DNA of 64,000 bases from Calothrix sp. NIES-2098 (GTDB lineage Bacteria; Cyanobacteriota; Cyanobacteriia; Cyanobacteriales; Nostocaceae): positions 1,424,001 to 1,488,000 of the forward strand of contig AP018172.1 of assembly GCA_002368175.1 (NCBI GenBank), read 5' to 3'. Shown piece by piece: positions 16,988-25,939 of the stretch (position 1 is the stretch's first letter; every line of letters begins with the position of its first letter). Below the pieces are notes generated by a model, which ran no database searches, was not told where the DNA came from, and saw only the letters and a list, made by a program, of their open reading frames with translations. Both the position numbers and the translations under genes were made by a program.

Positions 16988-17384
16988 AGTACTTTTGTTC
17001 ATTGTGTGCCGATAGGCGAAAACTATGGCAGCATAGAAAGAGGTTTATGCTAGCAAAAGTTTAAGGGCTGACTTTTACCTTGAGGAACTCCGCACGGCGC
17101 ATCCCCTGGACTTTCTAAACGGTAAATAAGATAGTAGAGGCTTTATTGAGCTTTTTCCTGCATAGTACCTGAGTGCAAGTTCCAAAAGACCAAATCGTCA
17201 CTAGTCGCATCATCTCTCCATGAGTAACTAGATCGAGGGCTTGACAGCTGCCGTTACACAGCAAAACTTATTGAATTTCGCATAAATTTGCACAAATATT
17301 CTGACGAAAGGGAGTTATCATCGTCAGAATGTTGGTACTAAAACTGCGAAAAGATATATTACAGACGCTTACCTTGATTATTAA
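16988..17384. other. Intergenic region upstream of pipX
   Basis: About 400 bp. Apart from a perfect 10-bp hairpin near the 3' end (next entry), I see no gene, tRNA or clear GTA-N8-TAC NtcA box. It should contain the pipX-pipY promoter. Confidence 0.5.
17298..17330. promoter_or_regulatory. Perfect 10-bp hairpin in the pipX leader
   Basis: ATTCTGACGA and TCGTCAGAAT form a perfect stem around a 13-nt loop that contains AAGGGAG, 54 nt upstream of the pipX ATG. It could be an operator, an attenuator or a leader structure. Its position inside the transcript is not known because the transcription start was not identified. Confidence 0.5.
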
Positions 17385-17663
17385 ATGAATCCAGAAAACG
17401 CAGAAACTTACATTAATCATCCAACTTGGGGCTTACTTTACAGGATCTGTATGGTTGACGAGACCCAGGATCTTTTCACTACACTTTATGCCCAACGCTT
17501 ATTTTTTTTGGTAACAAATGATATCAAAGGTATAAAATTTCAACCCATAGGTCGTACTGAAGCGAGAATGATGTTGGAAAATCGCTTGCGTACTCTGCGT
17601 CGCACAGGGCATTCCCAGGAGTACGATCAGCTTCAGAGTGTTTTCCAACGCACCTTCCAATGA
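17385..17663 (+). CDS. pipX: PII-interacting protein PipX
   Basis: A 92-residue cyanobacterial regulator that binds either PII (GlnB) or NtcA, linking the carbon/nitrogen balance to transcription. The N-terminal Tudor-like domain reads YINHPTWGLLYRICMVDE and FTTLYAQRLFFLV, and two C-terminal helices follow (GRTEARMMLENRLRTLRR). Length and sequence are canonical. It overlaps the next gene by 4 nt (ATGA), the usual pipX-pipY arrangement, implying translational coupling. Confidence 0.96.
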   Translation: MNPENAETYINHPTWGLLYRICMVDETQDLFTTLYAQRLFFLVTNDIKGIKFQPIGRTEARMMLENRLRTLRRTGHSQEYDQLQSVFQRTFQ

Positions 17664-18328
17664 GTAGTTCGATTAGCGAACGTATCGATCAAATTCGCTC
17701 CTCCCTCCCATCTTCAGTTCGTCTGATTGCAGTTAGCAAAACGGTTCCTGCGGAAATCATGCGCTGTGCGTATGCCGCAGGAATACGTGATTTTGGCGAA
17801 AGCCGGATTCAAGAAGCTGCTAGCAAACAAGCCGAGTTAAAAGACTTATCAGATATTACCTGGCACTTTATTGGACATTTACAAAGCAATAAAGCCAAAA
17901 AAGCCCTAGAGCAATTTCAATGGATTCACTCCGTAGATAATTTGCAACTGGCACAGCGCTTAAATAACTTAGCGCCACAGTTAGGAGTGATTCCTCAAGT
18001 TTGCCTACAAGTCAAGATTCTCCCCGATCCCAACAAGTCTGGTTGGACTGTGCCTCAGCTGTTAGCTGATTTACCTGCGATCGCTCAATATAAAAATTTA
18101 CAAATTCAAGGTTTGATGACAATTCCGCCTTTAGGATTAACTAGGGCGGAAATTTTTGATGTATTTAAAGCTACGTGTAACCTAGCAAAAACCATTAGAG
18201 AACAAAACTGGTCGCACCTCAAAATGCAGCACTTGTCAATGGGGATGTCAGGTGACTACGAAATAGCCGTAGAAGCAGGTACAACTATGGTAAGGTTAGG
18301 AACCATCTTGTTCGGGGATCGCCCTTAG
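17660..18328 (+). CDS. pipY: PLP homeostasis protein PipY (YggS/PLPBP)
   Basis: A 222-residue single-domain PLP-binding TIM-barrel protein that buffers pyridoxal phosphate and affects amino-acid and vitamin B6 balance. The PLP lysine is in LIAVSKTVPAEI; FGESRIQEA, WHFIGHLQSNKAK and HLSMGMSGDYEIAVEAGTTMVRLGTILFG are the diagnostic motifs. In cyanobacteria it is co-transcribed with pipX and functionally linked to it. The 4-nt overlap here agrees with that. Confidence 0.95.
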   Translation: MSSSISERIDQIRSSLPSSVRLIAVSKTVPAEIMRCAYAAGIRDFGESRIQEAASKQAELKDLSDITWHFIGHLQSNKAKKALEQFQWIHSVDNLQLAQRLNNLAPQLGVIPQVCLQVKILPDPNKSGWTVPQLLADLPAIAQYKNLQIQGLMTIPPLGLTRAEIFDVFKATCNLAKTIREQNWSHLKMQHLSMGMSGDYEIAVEAGTTMVRLGTILFGDRP

Positions 18329-18689
18329 AACAATACTCAATAGCTTGTGGTCTTTGTATCATAAGCTTTCTTCTTCTTTTGAGAATATCTCTCAAACTAA
18401 TTATTGCAATAGGTAACAAAATATATAGATTTGCCAAAATCAATACTCAAAAAAATAGAACCACTGGATGTGACATTCGGAGAGGCAGTAGTATATAATC
18501 TTGACTCATTATCGCTGCTAGGTAATGTTCAGATAGCGTCAAAAGCGTCTGTTCCTCACTTAAACCAGTAATAGAAACTACAGCTAGTAATAGAATTGCT
18601 GAATAAATCCCTTGTGTAGCGATAAAAGTCGGCTACACTGATTTATCGCCAGGTAAACATAAAAGTAATTGGCACCAGGAGCGAACAAA
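18329..18689. other. Intergenic region upstream of sepF
   Basis: About 360 bp of AT-rich sequence. TATAATC occurs at 18495-18501 and could be a -10 box, but no convincing -35 partner was found. No gene or repeat array seen. Confidence 0.4.
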
Positions 18690-19283
18690 ATGAACAATAT
18701 ATTTTCTAAACTTAGAGACTTCGTTGGACTCAATGAGCAGGTAGAATACGAGTACTACGAAGAAGAACCAGAAGCCGAGAGCTACCAAAATCTCTATCAA
18801 GAAGAGAACATCCAACCAGCGCCGCCAGAGCCTGCTACACAGAATCGACGTTGGCGGGAACCCATGCCTACAATGGGTAATGATGTAGCAACAGGGTCAA
18901 AGTCAATGGGGAATGTGATCGGTATGCCAGGAGCAATTAACGGAATTTCTGAAGTATTAGTACTTGAGCCACGCACCTTTGAAGAAATGCCTCAGGCAAT
19001 TCAAGCTTTGCGCGAGCGCAAGTCTGTAGTATTAAATTTAACTATTATGGACCCCGATCAAGCTCAACGGGCAGTAGATTTTGTCGCAGGTGGTACATAC
19101 GCATTAGATGGACATCAAGAGCGCATTGGCGAAAGCATCTTTTTGTTTACACCCAGCTGCGTGCAAGTTAGCACCCACGGCGGAGTTATTCATGAAGTAC
19201 CACAACCACCAGCACGTCCTTCCCGTACCCCCGGTGCAACTCCAACTTGGAGTCCCGAAGTTAACCGGATGGCAGCACAATGA
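18690..19283 (+). CDS. sepF: Cell division protein SepF
   Basis: Membrane-binding FtsZ anchor that organises the division ring; called Cdv2 in cyanobacteria. The ATG at 18690 (MNNIFSKLRDFVGL), an amphipathic membrane-binding helix, is taken as the start rather than an in-frame ATG at 18669, because the motif begins there and CCAGGAG lies upstream. The acidic linker (YEYYEEEPEAE) and the conserved SepF core (VLVLEPRTFEEMPQAIQAL, ALDGHQERIGESIFLFTP) follow, then a Pro-rich tail. It sits between pipY and proC, a widely conserved order. Confidence 0.95.
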   Translation: MNNIFSKLRDFVGLNEQVEYEYYEEEPEAESYQNLYQEENIQPAPPEPATQNRRWREPMPTMGNDVATGSKSMGNVIGMPGAINGISEVLVLEPRTFEEMPQAIQALRERKSVVLNLTIMDPDQAQRAVDFVAGGTYALDGHQERIGESIFLFTPSCVQVSTHGGVIHEVPQPPARPSRTPGATPTWSPEVNRMAAQ

Positions 19284-19292
19284 AGTTAAATT

Positions 19293-19445
19293 AGTCATTA
19301 GTCAATAGTCCAAAGTCCAAAGTCAACAGTCCAAAGTTATTAATTTTGACATTTGACTCTTGAACACCACTAGCTCTAATTGGAGAAACCCCAAAATAGC
19401 AGTGGCTCCCTTTGACCATTGACTGTTGACCATTGACTAATTGCT
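19293..19445. repeat. Dispersed repeat cluster between sepF and proC
   Basis: Tandem AGTCCAAAGTCAACAGTCCAAAG, then CTAATTGGAGAAACCCC with CAGTGGCTCCC, then GACCATTGACTGTTGACCATTGAC. It has the same composite structure as the cluster at 9310 but in the other orientation. Confidence 0.7.
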
Positions 19446-19450
19446 AATTA

Positions 19451-20272
19451 ATGACTACTAAATTTGGCTTAATCGGTGGTGGGGTAATGGGAGAAGCGCT
19501 GTTATCCCGCCTTATTGCGCGTAGAATTTATCAACCATCAGAAGTTTTAGTCAGCGAACCGCAGCCCTCGCGCCAAAATTTTTTAAGGCAACAATATGAC
19601 GTCAACGTGACTACTGATAATCGCCTAATTTTGGCGGAAAGTAGAGAAGTTGTATTGTTAGCAGTGAAACCCCAGGTATTTAGTGCGATCGCTCAAGAAC
19701 TGGCAGAGATAATTGAATTGACAGTTCAAGAAAACTCACCCTTAGTCATCTCTATTTTGGCAGGTGTAACTTTAAGCCAGCTAGAAGCAGCGTTTCCACA
19801 GTTACCAGTCATTAGAGCTATGCCCAATACTCCCGCCACAGTAGGCGCAGGAATTACGGCAATTTGCTTAGGTGCATACACTAATAGCAAACACTACCAA
19901 ATAGCACAGCAAATTTTTTCCGCAGTCGGGGAAGTCGTAGAAGTAGCAGAAACTCTCATGGACGCAGTGACAGGACTATCCGGTAGCGGGCCTGCTTATG
20001 TAGCGCTGATGGTAGAAGCACTGGCCGATGGGGGAGTAGCCGCAGGTTTACCTAGATCTGTAGCCAACCAATTAGCCCTGCAAACCGTATTAGGAACAGC
20101 CACGCTACTACATGAGAGCAAAATGCACCCAGCAGAACTGAAAGACCGCGTCACCAGCCCAGGAGGGACGACAATTGCTGGTATTACCCAACTAGAAAAA
20201 GCCGCATTTCGCTCCGCTTTAATTCAAGCAGTCAAAGCCGCCACAGAGCGATCGCAAGAATTGGGTAAATAG
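19451..20272 (+). CDS. proC: Pyrroline-5-carboxylate reductase
   Basis: Catalyses the last step of proline synthesis with NAD(P)H. In 273 residues it has the nucleotide-binding GLIGGGVMGEALLSRL, LLAVKPQVF, RAMPNTPATVGAGITAI and the C-terminal signature GSGPAYVALMVEALADGG with VTSPGGTTIAGI. Length is standard. Start ATG at 19451 follows a repeat cluster with no clear Shine-Dalgarno sequence. Confidence 0.97.
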   Translation: MTTKFGLIGGGVMGEALLSRLIARRIYQPSEVLVSEPQPSRQNFLRQQYDVNVTTDNRLILAESREVVLLAVKPQVFSAIAQELAEIIELTVQENSPLVISILAGVTLSQLEAAFPQLPVIRAMPNTPATVGAGITAICLGAYTNSKHYQIAQQIFSAVGEVVEVAETLMDAVTGLSGSGPAYVALMVEALADGGVAAGLPRSVANQLALQTVLGTATLLHESKMHPAELKDRVTSPGGTTIAGITQLEKAAFRSALIQAVKAATERSQELGK

Positions 20273-20385
20273 TTATTTGTCATTTGTGAAAAACTAATGC
20301 CCAATGACGCCAGTTCGCTCAAGTCGGGAAACCCGCCCACGCGACTGACTCCCCAATGCCCCATGCCCAATGACAAAGTTGACAA
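20273..20385. repeat. Dispersed repeat cluster after proC
   Basis: Contains GCCAATGACGCCAGTTCGCTC, a CGGGAAACCCG palindrome, then GCGACTGACTCCCC, followed by CCCCATGCCCAATGACAAAG. It is another copy of the composite family at 9330-9415, flanked by CAATGCCC-type units. Confidence 0.65.
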
Positions 20386-20430
20386 TATAGCCGTTAATAT
20401 AGTAAACAGTCTGGTTGCAAATGTGATTGA

Positions 20431-23103
20431 GTGAATTATCCCGCACCATCTCCAGAACTTGACCTCAGGTCAATATTCCCGTTTAATCTGGATCGATTTC
20501 AAGAAGACGCGATCGCCTCCCTCAATGCTGGGCGATCTGTAGTTGTATGTGCGCCCACAGGTTCGGGCAAAACATTAGTTGGCGAATACGCGATTTATCG
20601 TGCCCTAGCGCGAGGAAAACGTGTTTTCTACACCACTCCGTTGAAAGCGCTGTCAAATCAAAAATTACGTGACTTTCGCGAGAAATTCGGCTTCGATCTC
20701 GTCGGACTGTTAACTGGAGATGCCTCCATTAATAGAGATGCACCGATTATCGTCATGACCACAGAAATTTTTCGCAATATGCTCTATGGCACACCCATAG
20801 GGCAAATCGGTATTTCTTTGGTAGATGTAGAAGCGGTGGTACTAGATGAATGCCACTACATGAACGATCGCCAACGGGGAACCGTTTGGGAAGAATCTAT
20901 TATCTATTGCCCGCGTGAAGTTCAATTAGTAGCCCTTTCCGCCACAGTAGCCAATAGCGATCAACTTACCGATTGGCTAAATCGCGTTCACGGCCCAACT
21001 GACCTGATTTACTCCGATTTTCGCCCTGTACCCCTAGAATTTCACTTTTGCAATCCTAAAGGGCTGTTTCCTCTACTAAACGACAGTAAAAACAAAATCA
21101 ATCCTCGCCTAGCTAACAGAGGCAAAAGAAGACAAGGAGATAAAGGCAAGGGTGGTAGACCAGAAGCTCCTGGCATAATTTATACCTTGAGCCAGCTACA
21201 GCAACGGGATATGTTACCCGCGATTTACTTTATCTTTAGCCGCCGAGGATGTGATAAAGCGGTAGCAGAGGTAGGCGATCTATGGCTAGTAAATAATGAT
21301 GAATCCCAGGTATTACGCCGCCAAATAGATGACTTTTTAACCCGTAATCCCGAAGCCGGACGTTCTGGACAAATTGCCCCCCTCTACCGAGGAATTGCTG
21401 CCCACCATGCCGGAATTTTACCTGCGTGGAAAGTCTTAGTAGAAGAACTATTTCAACAGGGGCTAATTAAGGTAGTCTTTGCCACCGAAACCCTAGCCGC
21501 AGGAATTAATATGCCTGCCCGCACAACTGTCATATCTACCCTTTCTAAGCGTACCGACACCGGACACCGCCTCCTGAACGCCTCGGAATTCTTGCAAATG
21601 GCAGGACGGGCTGGCCGTCGAGGCATGGATTTACAAGGTCATGTCGTGACAGTACAAACTCCTTTTGAAGGGTCTAAAGAAGCAGCATATTTGGCAACAT
21701 CTAAACCCGACCCCTTAGTGAGCCAGTTTACCCCCAGTTACGGGATGGTACTGAACCTGCTCCAAACCCATACCTTAGAGGAAACTAGAGAGTTAATCGA
21801 ACGCAGTTTTGGGCAGTACATGGCCACCATGCATTTACGGCCAAATTACGAAGAGATTGCCGAACTCCAAGCCCAATTAGAGCAACTTCAGGAGCAAATT
21901 GACGCAGTTGATGAAAATGAACTAGCTGTTTATGAGAAATTGCGACAACGCCTGAAAGTTGAACGCCAATTATTGAAAACTCTGCAACATCAAGCCCAAG
22001 AAGACCGCAAAGAGCAAATAGGAATGCTGTTAGGCTTTGCTGTAGCAGGAACACTGTTGAGTCTCAAGGGTAAAAATATCACAGTCCCTTCACCAATAGC
22101 GGCAGTGTTAATTGGGAAAAGCCCTCATTCTGAGCAATCACCTTGCCTGGTATGTTTGGGACGCGATAATCGCTGGTATGTAGCCACAACTGACGATATA
22201 GTCGATTTGTATGCGGAACTACCACGAATTGATGTACCGCCTGAAATAATTCCACCACCCGATCTGGTTTTTAAACCAGGACAGATTCGTCGTGGTGACG
22301 AACAAACAGCAACCATTGCCCAGCAGATTCCCGAATCAGGGGAGTCTCTATATATGGCTCCGGAGGTAGCAGAACAGCTCAGTCGGATGACTGCTGTACA
22401 AGAGCAATTAGAAGCTCATCCAATTCATAAATCGGGCAATGCCGCCGCTATTTTCAAACGTAAGGCACGTTACGTTGAATTAGAAGCCGAACTTCAACTG
22501 TTGCAAGAACACGTAGAGCAACAATCCCAACATCATTGGGAAGAGTTTCTCAATTTAATTGAAATTTTGCAGCACTTTGGTTGTTTAGATAACTTAGTAC
22601 CAACAGCATTAGGACAAGTTGCCGCAGCTATCCGCGGAGAAAATGAATTATGGCTGGGTTTAGTACTTGCCAGTGGTGAATTGAACAATTTAGATCCGCA
22701 CCACTTAGCAGCAGCAGTTGCAGCTTTGGTGACAGAAACTCCGCGTCCAGATAGCAAAGTGCGTTTCGATTTGAGCAATCAAGTTGTAGATGCTTTGGCA
22801 AAATTGCGAGGAATTCGTCGCCAAATGTTCCAAATGCAACGACGGTATAATGTAGCGCTGCCTATCTGGTTAGAGTTTGAGTTAATTGCTCTGGTGGAAC
22901 AGTGGGCGCTGGGAGTTGAGTGGACAGAACTATGTGAAAATACCACTTTAGATGAAGGCGATGTGGTGAGAATATTACGCCGGACGTTGGATTTATTATC
23001 TCAAATCCCTCACGTTCCGAATTTGCCGGATTCTTTGCAACGTAATGCCTATCGCGCTATACAGTTAATTGATAGATTCCCAGTGAATGAAGTAGTGGAA
23101 TAA
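20431..23103 (+). CDS. Ski2/Mtr4-like DEAD/DEAH-box RNA helicase
   Basis: An 890-residue superfamily 2 helicase. Motifs: Walker A APTGSGKTLVGEYA, DECHYMND (motif II, DExH type), ALSATVAN (III), ATETLAAGINMPARTTVI (V), QMAGRAGRRGMD (VI). A coiled region around 480-530 and a C-terminal helical domain (RIRRQ-type helices, WALGVEWTELCENTTLDEGDVVRIL) match the DSHCT domain of Ski2-like enzymes, which unwind RNA for decay or processing. The start is GTG at 20431. Cyanobacteria commonly keep one such helicase; its RNA targets are unknown here. Confidence 0.92.
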   Translation: MNYPAPSPELDLRSIFPFNLDRFQEDAIASLNAGRSVVVCAPTGSGKTLVGEYAIYRALARGKRVFYTTPLKALSNQKLRDFREKFGFDLVGLLTGDASINRDAPIIVMTTEIFRNMLYGTPIGQIGISLVDVEAVVLDECHYMNDRQRGTVWEESIIYCPREVQLVALSATVANSDQLTDWLNRVHGPTDLIYSDFRPVPLEFHFCNPKGLFPLLNDSKNKINPRLANRGKRRQGDKGKGGRPEAPGIIYTLSQLQQRDMLPAIYFIFSRRGCDKAVAEVGDLWLVNNDESQVLRRQIDDFLTRNPEAGRSGQIAPLYRGIAAHHAGILPAWKVLVEELFQQGLIKVVFATETLAAGINMPARTTVISTLSKRTDTGHRLLNASEFLQMAGRAGRRGMDLQGHVVTVQTPFEGSKEAAYLATSKPDPLVSQFTPSYGMVLNLLQTHTLEETRELIERSFGQYMATMHLRPNYEEIAELQAQLEQLQEQIDAVDENELAVYEKLRQRLKVERQLLKTLQHQAQEDRKEQIGMLLGFAVAGTLLSLKGKNITVPSPIAAVLIGKSPHSEQSPCLVCLGRDNRWYVATTDDIVDLYAELPRIDVPPEIIPPPDLVFKPGQIRRGDEQTATIAQQIPESGESLYMAPEVAEQLSRMTAVQEQLEAHPIHKSGNAAAIFKRKARYVELEAELQLLQEHVEQQSQHHWEEFLNLIEILQHFGCLDNLVPTALGQVAAAIRGENELWLGLVLASGELNNLDPHHLAAAVAALVTETPRPDSKVRFDLSNQVVDALAKLRGIRRQMFQMQRRYNVALPIWLEFELIALVEQWALGVEWTELCENTTLDEGDVVRILRRTLDLLSQIPHVPNLPDSLQRNAYRAIQLIDRFPVNEVVE

Positions 23104-23108
23104 ATTGG

Positions 23109-24935
23109 CTAAATTTTTGTTTTTATCTGTTGTTGGGGAATGACGATCGCAAATTCTGTATGGCCTGGAGTGGAGTAACATTCTATTTGCCCTTGATGTC
23201 TTTCAACAATAATTTGGTAACTAATAGACAAGCCTAAACCCGTGCCTTTACCAATACTTTTGGTAGTAAAGAAAGGGTCAAACAAACGATTACAAACTGC
23301 TTCGCTTATACCAGGGCCATTATCTATAATCCGAATCACAATGGAAGATTCAGAGTTAGTGCTATGGGGTTCTTCTGCACTCTCAATTCTTGTCTCTCCC
23401 TGCCTAAATTCAGTACAGATGGTAATCTGGCTGGGATTTTCTATGATTTCCTGTGGCGATCGCTTTTGATCGTACTCTTCTAAAGCGTCTATAGCATTAA
23501 CAATAATGTTCATAAACACTTGGTTAAGTTGTCCTGCATAACACTCTACTAAGGGTAGCTTGCCGTATTCTTTGATGACTTGAATCTGTGAATTCCCGGT
23601 TTTAGGTTTGAGGCGATTTTGTAGAATCATCAAAGTACTATCTATACCATCGTGAATATTTACCTCTTTAACTTCAGCTTCATCTAACCGCGAGAAAGTA
23701 CGAAGAGATAAAACAATTTCCCGAATACGATTAGCACCAACCTTCATCGAAGATAAAAGCCTAGGTAAATCTTCGATAATAAATTCGATATCTATATGCT
23801 CAATTTCTGCTTGCAGTGTAGAGGAAGAGATAGGATAATGCTGCTGATAGCACTGCAATAAATATAGTAAATCTTCAACATATTCAGTAGCAGGAGTAAT
23901 GTTGCCATAGATGAAGTTAACTGGATTATTAATTTCATGAGCAACGCCAGCTACAAGTTGACCTAGGCTAGACATTTTTTCGCTTTGAATCAGTTGGCTT
24001 TGGGTTTGCTGCAATTGCTTTAAAGTCTGTTCTAGTTTTTCTTTTTCTTGACTCAAAGCAATAGTGCGTTGCTGCACCCTAGTTTCTAATTCTTGTTTTG
24101 CTTGTTCTAACCTACTTAAAGCTTCTTGCAAAGAGAGTTCTGTTTGTTTGCGTTGCGCAGCTTGCCGATAGGCATCGCTAATATCAATAATAAAACCTAG
24201 TAGTTGTGTTACCTTACCTTGAGAACGCACAACATTCACAATATCTTTTACCCAAACCCACCTGCCATCAGCAGTCAATAACCGATACTCAACTATATAA
24301 TCATCTTGTGCTTGGGAGATGGCTTCGTGGTATTCAATAACCCTGGGTAAATCTTCTGGATAAATGTGTGAGTGCCAAAATTCTGGTTGATACCAATCTT
24401 CTAAATCATAACCAAACAAATCTATTACTTGTGGCCCTACATAAGTAAACTGGTGAGTAATAGCCTCTGCTTCCCAAGGTACTAATTTAACACTCTCTAC
24501 TAATCGCTTTAACCGCTGCCGAGTTTGCTCTAAATCTTGTTCAGTATACTTACGTAAAGTAATATCATTAGCCATGACAGCGTATTGGCTAGTTATACCT
24601 TCTGCATTGTGGATAGGTTGCCCATCTACTAATAACCAATGCTCTTTTTCCTGAGGTGAAAAATAAGAAAGCTCAAACTTAAAGCTTTCTCCTTTTAATA
24701 GTTGTTCGCGGATATAAGCTTGTTGAATATTGATGGGAGCGTTAGAAGTAAGTACAGAAAAAAATTTTTTCCCGATTAACATTTCAGCAGTAATACCTGC
24801 ACGTTTAGCTAATGCTTCATTTACCCATTGAATACGTCCAGATCTATCCGTCAATGCCATCAATAAATCCGCACGATTTGCTAAGGCAGTAAACATAGTT
24901 AAGGGTAAATCAAGTGAATTAACTATCATGCTCAT
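23109..24935 (-). CDS. PAS-PAS sensor histidine kinase, soluble
   Basis: A 608-residue kinase without transmembrane segments. PAS 1 covers about residues 12-130 and PAS 2 with its PAC segment about 150-265 (FWHSHIYPEDLPRVIEYHE). A coiled coil (270-325) leads to the HisKA helix with the phospho-acceptor His in GVAHEINNPVNFIYG, and the HATPase domain shows NIIVNAIDALE (N box), IIDNGPGISE (G1) and GKGTGLGLSIS (G2). It starts 17 nt after arsC on the same strand, so the two may form an operon. No response regulator is adjacent. Confidence 0.92.
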   Translation of the reverse strand: MSMIVNSLDLPLTMFTALANRADLLMALTDRSGRIQWVNEALAKRAGITAEMLIGKKFFSVLTSNAPINIQQAYIREQLLKGESFKFELSYFSPQEKEHWLLVDGQPIHNAEGITSQYAVMANDITLRKYTEQDLEQTRQRLKRLVESVKLVPWEAEAITHQFTYVGPQVIDLFGYDLEDWYQPEFWHSHIYPEDLPRVIEYHEAISQAQDDYIVEYRLLTADGRWVWVKDIVNVVRSQGKVTQLLGFIIDISDAYRQAAQRKQTELSLQEALSRLEQAKQELETRVQQRTIALSQEKEKLEQTLKQLQQTQSQLIQSEKMSSLGQLVAGVAHEINNPVNFIYGNITPATEYVEDLLYLLQCYQQHYPISSSTLQAEIEHIDIEFIIEDLPRLLSSMKVGANRIREIVLSLRTFSRLDEAEVKEVNIHDGIDSTLMILQNRLKPKTGNSQIQVIKEYGKLPLVECYAGQLNQVFMNIIVNAIDALEEYDQKRSPQEIIENPSQITICTEFRQGETRIESAEEPHSTNSESSIVIRIIDNGPGISEAVCNRLFDPFFTTKSIGKGTGLGLSISYQIIVERHQGQIECYSTPGHTEFAIVIPQQQIKTKI

Positions 24936-24952
24936 AACTCCTGTGACCAGAA

Positions 24953-25384
24953 TTAAAGAGCATCACGTCTCCCCGCTACATAAGCTAAAAGCAGCCTACT
25001 AATATCATCACGAACCTGACGAAATACTTGCAGCTTTTCAGTTTCAGTTCCTACCGCTTCAGCTGGATCGGGAAAACTAAAATGATGACGTTTAATTGAT
25101 GAAGGTAATGTAGGGCAACTTTGATCTGCATGATCGCACACTGTAATTACCGTATCAATTTTATGGTCAAGGAACTGGCTGATATGCTTACAAGAGTTTG
25201 TCGAAATGTCTATACCTATCTCTTGCATCACCTTAATAGCTAAAGGATGCACCTCTTTGGCTGGATTCATTCCTGCACTTTGGGTTGTGAATAAATCATC
25301 AGCTAATTCCCTCAAAAACCCTTCTGCCATTTGGCTACGACAGGAATTACCAGTACAAAGAATTAAGAGAGTCGGTAGTTCCAT
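24953..25384 (-). CDS. arsC: Arsenate reductase, LMW-phosphatase type
   Basis: A 143-residue enzyme reducing arsenate to arsenite. The phosphatase-like P-loop LCTGNSCRSQMAEG carries the nucleophilic Cys and the second Cys; the distal redox Cys pair lies in TVCDHADQSCP, as in thioredoxin-coupled ArsC. The alternative, a plain low-molecular-weight tyrosine phosphatase, is less likely because all redox cysteines are present. First gene of a probable two-gene unit with a PAS kinase. Confidence 0.9.
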   Translation of the reverse strand: MELPTLLILCTGNSCRSQMAEGFLRELADDLFTTQSAGMNPAKEVHPLAIKVMQEIGIDISTNSCKHISQFLDHKIDTVITVCDHADQSCPTLPSSIKRHHFSFPDPAEAVGTETEKLQVFRQVRDDISRLLLAYVAGRRDAL

Positions 25385-25553
25385 CTTAATATATGTAGTT
25401 ATAAATATTCACCAAAATCTTAACTTTACAAACTACGTTTGCCGTCAGAGAAAATACACAAACTTATGGGTGGAATCATCAGCAGCAGAAATTAACTCCT
25501 GGTTAAGGATTTGATAGTTGCGATCGCAGTATTTTTACGCTGTTGAATAATAC

Positions 25554-25581
25554 AAAAAGAGGAGGCTAGAAACCCCCTCCT
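25554..25581 (-). terminator. Intrinsic terminator of the basic repeat-protein gene
   Basis: Read on the minus strand, AGGAGG and CCTCCT form a GC-rich stem followed by CTTTTT. It lies about 30 bp past the stop codon at 25613. Confidence 0.7.
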
Positions 25582-25612
25582 GTTTTGAGATTTTAGATGT
25601 TACTTACAGCTA

Positions 25613-25939
25613 TTAATAGCGATCGCGATACTCACGACGCTCCTCTAGCCGATGTTGGCGTTCGCGTTCTTCTTGAACTCTGCGTTGACGCTCAATTGCT
25701 AACCGACGTTGGCGTTCGCGTTCTTCTTGAACTCTGCGTTGACGCTCAACTTCCAAGCGATGTTGGCGATCGCGCTCAAGTTGCAATCTATATTGGCGAT
25801 CGCGTTCTAGTTGTTGTTCGCGCCAATCATGTCTCTGATTCCCTCCAAGAATGACTTGGATTTGAGCAGAGGCTGGTTGTGCTAAAGCACTAGAGGCTAG
25901 CACAACTCCTAATAAGCAAGATGAAAGAATTCTTTTCAT
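25613..25939 (-). CDS. Secreted Arg/Glu/Gln-rich repeat protein
   Basis: The start is placed at ATG 25939 (MKRILSSCLLGVVLASSALA), a clear signal peptide with cleavage near PASAQ; a longer reading from 25999 would bury it. The mature 85 residues are almost all Arg, Glu, Gln, Leu in imperfect repeats (ERQRRVQEERERQRRLAI twice; LERDRQYRLQ / LERDRQHRLE), predicted to form one long charged alpha-helix. Cyanobacterial genomes often carry such proteins, with no known role. The repeats contain HIP1-like GATCGC sites at DNA level. A terminator follows. Confidence 0.65.
   Translation of the reverse strand: MKRILSSCLLGVVLASSALAQPASAQIQVILGGNQRHDWREQQLERDRQYRLQLERDRQHRLEVERQRRVQEERERQRRLAIERQRRVQEERERQHRLEERREYRDRY

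Noticed and set aside
18669..18689. Upstream ATG as sepF start (MAPGANK)
   Set aside because: The conserved membrane-binding helix begins at 18690 and the ribosome-binding-like sequence precedes that ATG.
23242..23469. Plus-strand frames inside the histidine kinase gene
   Set aside because: Antisense shadow of a strongly conserved coding region; no start context.
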